A DNA stretch of 7,431 nucleotides from Bacteroidales bacterium (lineage in GTDB: Bacteria; Bacteroidota; Bacteroidia; Bacteroidales; JAAUTT01), in NCBI GenBank assembly GCA_012031335.1, contig JAAUTT010000200.1:1-7431 (forward strand), written 5' to 3'. Under the pieces are notes generated by a model, which made no database searches, had not been told where the DNA came from, and worked only from the letters and a program-made list of their open reading frames with translations. The translations under genes and the position numbers were made by a program. Below are positions 5,330-7,431 of the stretch, piece by piece. The first letter of the stretch is position 1; each line of letters starts with the position of its first letter.

Positions 5330-7431
5330 GGAAGCACTGATGCCTCACCGCGAAGCTTACCTTGAAAACCGCGATCTTAACCTGCTTCCAAACCCTGGGT
5401 TCTATCATTTCAGGAATGGTGGCGAACAACATGCCTGGAATCCTGAAACCATAGCTACTTTGCAATGGGCTACCCGCACCGGCGATTACAGTAAGTTCAA
5501 AGAATATGTAAGCCTTGTAAATGAAAAAAGCGAGCATGTATTCCTTAGAGATTTTATGCGCTACAAGGCTAACCCTATCGATATATCCCTTGTTGAGCCG
5601 GCTTCCGAAATCACTAAACGATTTGTTACCGGGGCCATGTCGTATGGTTCCATCAGTCGCGAGGCACACGAAGCTCTTGCAATTGCCATGAACAAGCTGG
5701 GTGGTAAAAGTAATACCGGCGAAGGTGGTGAAGATCCTGAAAGATTTATTCCCCGTACCGATGGAACCAATGCAAGGAGCGCTATTAAACAGGTGGCGTC
5801 GGGAAGGTTTGGTGTTACTGCCGAATACCTGGTGAATGCCGATGAACTGCAGATTAAAATTGCACAGGGGGCTAAACCAGGCGAAGGAGGTCAGCTTCCA
5901 GGTTATAAAGTTGATAAAATCATTGCTAAAACAAGACATTCCATACCAGGGATTTCATTAATCTCTCCCCCTCCTCACCATGATATTTATTCTATCGAGG
6001 ATCTGGCCCAGCTCATTTTCGACCTGAAAAATGTTAACCCATCGGCTCGTGTCAGCGTGAAACTGGTTGCCGAAACCGGTGTTGGTACTATTGCCGCCGG
6101 TGTTGCCAAAGCCAAGGCAGATATGATTCTGATAAGCGGGTGCGAGGGCGGAACAGGTGCCAGTCCTTCAAGCTCTATCAAACACGCCGGGTTACCCGTA
6201 GAACTGGGACTTGCCGAAACACAGCAGGTACTTGTAATGAATAACCTGCGTGATAAAGTAAGGCTTCAAACCGATGGTCAGCTGAAAACCGGCCTGGATG
6301 TAGTGAGGATGGGATTACTTGGAGCCGAGGAATTTGGTTTTTCAACCAGTTCTTTGATAGTTCTTGGATGCATTATGATGCGCAAATGTCACCTTAACAC
6401 CTGTCCCGTTGGCGTTGCCACGCAGGATGAGCGTCTGCGCAAACACTTCATCGGAAAATCAGATTATCTCATTAATTTCTTCAATTTTATTGCCGAGGAT
6501 ATTCGCGAGCACCTTGCAGCACTGGGATTTACAAAATTTGCTGATATTGTAGGACGTACCGATCTGCTCACTTTCAAACCACATCCTGACCACTGGAAAG
6601 CAAAAAACCTCAGCCTCGAACAAATACTTTATGTTCCCGATGAGGTGAAAATAAACAGGGTATGTTGTGTAAAGGAACAAAATCATAAACTTGAAGAAGT
6701 AATGGATCAGGAGCTCATAAAAATTGCACAGCCCGCCATTACTGAAAAGAAAAAGATATCCTTCGAAAAGGAAATCAAAAATATCGACCGCACCGCCGGG
6801 GCAATGCTCTCGGGCGTTGTTGCCAAAAAATATGGAAATGCAGGACTACCCGAAGATACTATCAATGGTACTTTTAAGGGCTCTGCCGGACAAAGCTTTG
6901 GAGCTTTCCTTTCAAGGGGAATTACCTTCAAACTCGAAGGAGATGCAAACGATTATATGGGCAAAGGCTTGTCGGGCGGTAAAATAATTGTTGTTCCTCC
7001 AAAAGGTATCACCTACAAGCCCGAAGAAAATGTTATCATAGGTAACACTGTTCTTTATGGAGCTACAAGCGGTGAGGTGTATATCAATGGTATTGCAGGA
7101 GAACGATTCTGTGTTCGCAATTCAGGGGCTATCGCTGTTGTGGAAGGTGCCGGAGACCATTGCTGCGAATATATGACAGGAGGTAGAACCGTTGTGCTGG
7201 GTCGTACCGGCCGTAACTTTGCCGCTGGTATGAGTGGTGGCATAGCTTATGTTTTGAATGTAGACGGTAACTTCGATTATTTCTGCAACATGGGTATGGT
7301 TGAACTTACCCTGCTCGAAGATATGCAGGACCAAAAAGAACTGAAGGACCTGATCAGCCGTCATCTTCAATACACCGAAAGTCCGCTGGCAAAAACAATT
7401 CTTGATAACTGGGCAAATTATGTTACCGAAT
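5295..7431 (+). CDS. gltB: gltB fragment 4: FMN and 3Fe-4S synthase domain and GXGXG domain, 3' partial
   Basis: This is the longest readable piece: 712 codons without a stop, open at the right edge. Homology starts at RIGGIGLEELAEEALMPHRE; the first ATG in frame is 5340. GAMSYGSISREAHEALAIAM begins the synthase barrel. KPGEGGQLPG, ISPPPHHDIYSIEDLAQLIF (preceded here by SL) and SGCEGGTGASPSSSIKHAG are the FMN and 2-oxoglutarate region. Cysteines encoded at 6369, 6387 and 6402 (about residues 1117, 1123 and 1128 of the repaired protein) form the C-x5-C-x4-C motif that binds the 3Fe-4S cluster. From about 6780 the sequence is the C-terminal beta-helix, with repeated glycines (GSAGQSFGAF, GDANDYMGKGLSGG, GERFCVRNSGAIAVVEGAGD). 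It ends at LDNWANYVTE, near the usual GltB C-terminus. Confidence 0.85.

Larger units (their letters stand above)
3022..7431 (+). pseudogene. gltB: glutamate synthase large subunit, three frameshifts, 3' end outside window
   Basis: GltB converts L-glutamine and 2-oxoglutarate to two L-glutamate; the small subunit GltD supplies electrons from NAD(P)H. Together with glutamine synthetase this is the main ammonia assimilation route. Correcting three one-base homopolymer changes (A-run 3520-3525 needs one more A; A-run 3984-3987 needs one more A; C-run 5292-5295 has one C too many) gives 1470 continuous residues. Domains in order are: propeptide 1-20, class II amidotransferase with Cys21 as mature residue 1 (about 21-430), central domain (about 470-800), FMN and 3Fe-4S synthase domain (about 850-1220), and the start of the C-terminal GXGXG beta-helix (about 1270 onward). 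Usual length is about 1480-1520, so a few tens of codons lie beyond the window, and gltD would be expected next. ATG 3022 is preferred; TTG 3016 is an alternative two codons upstream. Everything else in the protein is conserved, so sequencing error is as likely as real gene loss. Confidence 0.9.

Noticed and set aside
5277..5939. A 220-codon open frame on the minus strand.
   Set aside because: It lies wholly antisense to strongly conserved gltB coding sequence; its translation resembles no family and it is best explained as a codon-bias shadow.

Overview
The window looks like a chromosomal segment of a Bacteroidota bacterium, most likely close to Bacteroidales. The grounds are AT-rich spacers, no Shine-Dalgarno sequences, promoter-like boxes resembling the Bacteroidota TTTG / TAnnTTTG type, and an MG2-type surface protein of a kind common in that phylum. 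No phage, transposon, CRISPR array, tRNA or rRNA is visible.

Layout. Two genes lie on the minus strand. The first is the N-terminal 414 codons of an MG2-domain (alpha-2-macroglobulin-like) envelope protein that runs off the left edge (1-1242). The second is a small AhpD-like carboxymuconolactone decarboxylase family protein (1489-1842). A 144-bp divergent spacer then leads to plus-strand yebC (1987-2727), an intact YebC/TACO1 family gene. After a 294-bp spacer, the rest of the window (3022-7431) is the large subunit of glutamate synthase, gltB, which runs off the right edge probably a few tens of codons before its end.

Two things deserve attention. First, the gltB reading frame is broken three times, each time by a single-base length change in a homopolymer: one A missing at 3520-3525, one A missing at 3984-3987, and one C extra at 5292-5295. 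Restoring these three bases gives a continuous 1470-residue GltB segment with all expected catalytic, flavin and iron-sulfur residues. Sequencing or assembly error, or a very recent pseudogene, are the main explanations. Second, the spacer before gltB carries a candidate transcription attenuator. It has a perfect 14-bp terminator-type stem followed by five T, an upstream strand that can pair over 12 bp with the same 5' arm, and a chain of overlapping mini-ORFs running through both structures. A promoter-like sequence lies about 75 bp upstream of the attenuator.

Functionally these are ordinary housekeeping genes: nitrogen assimilation (glutamine + 2-oxoglutarate to two glutamate), a translation/regulatory factor, a probable redox-type small protein and an envelope protein. 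They do not form an evident joint pathway. I found no clear new multi-gene system. The gltB leader is the best candidate for undescribed biology here.
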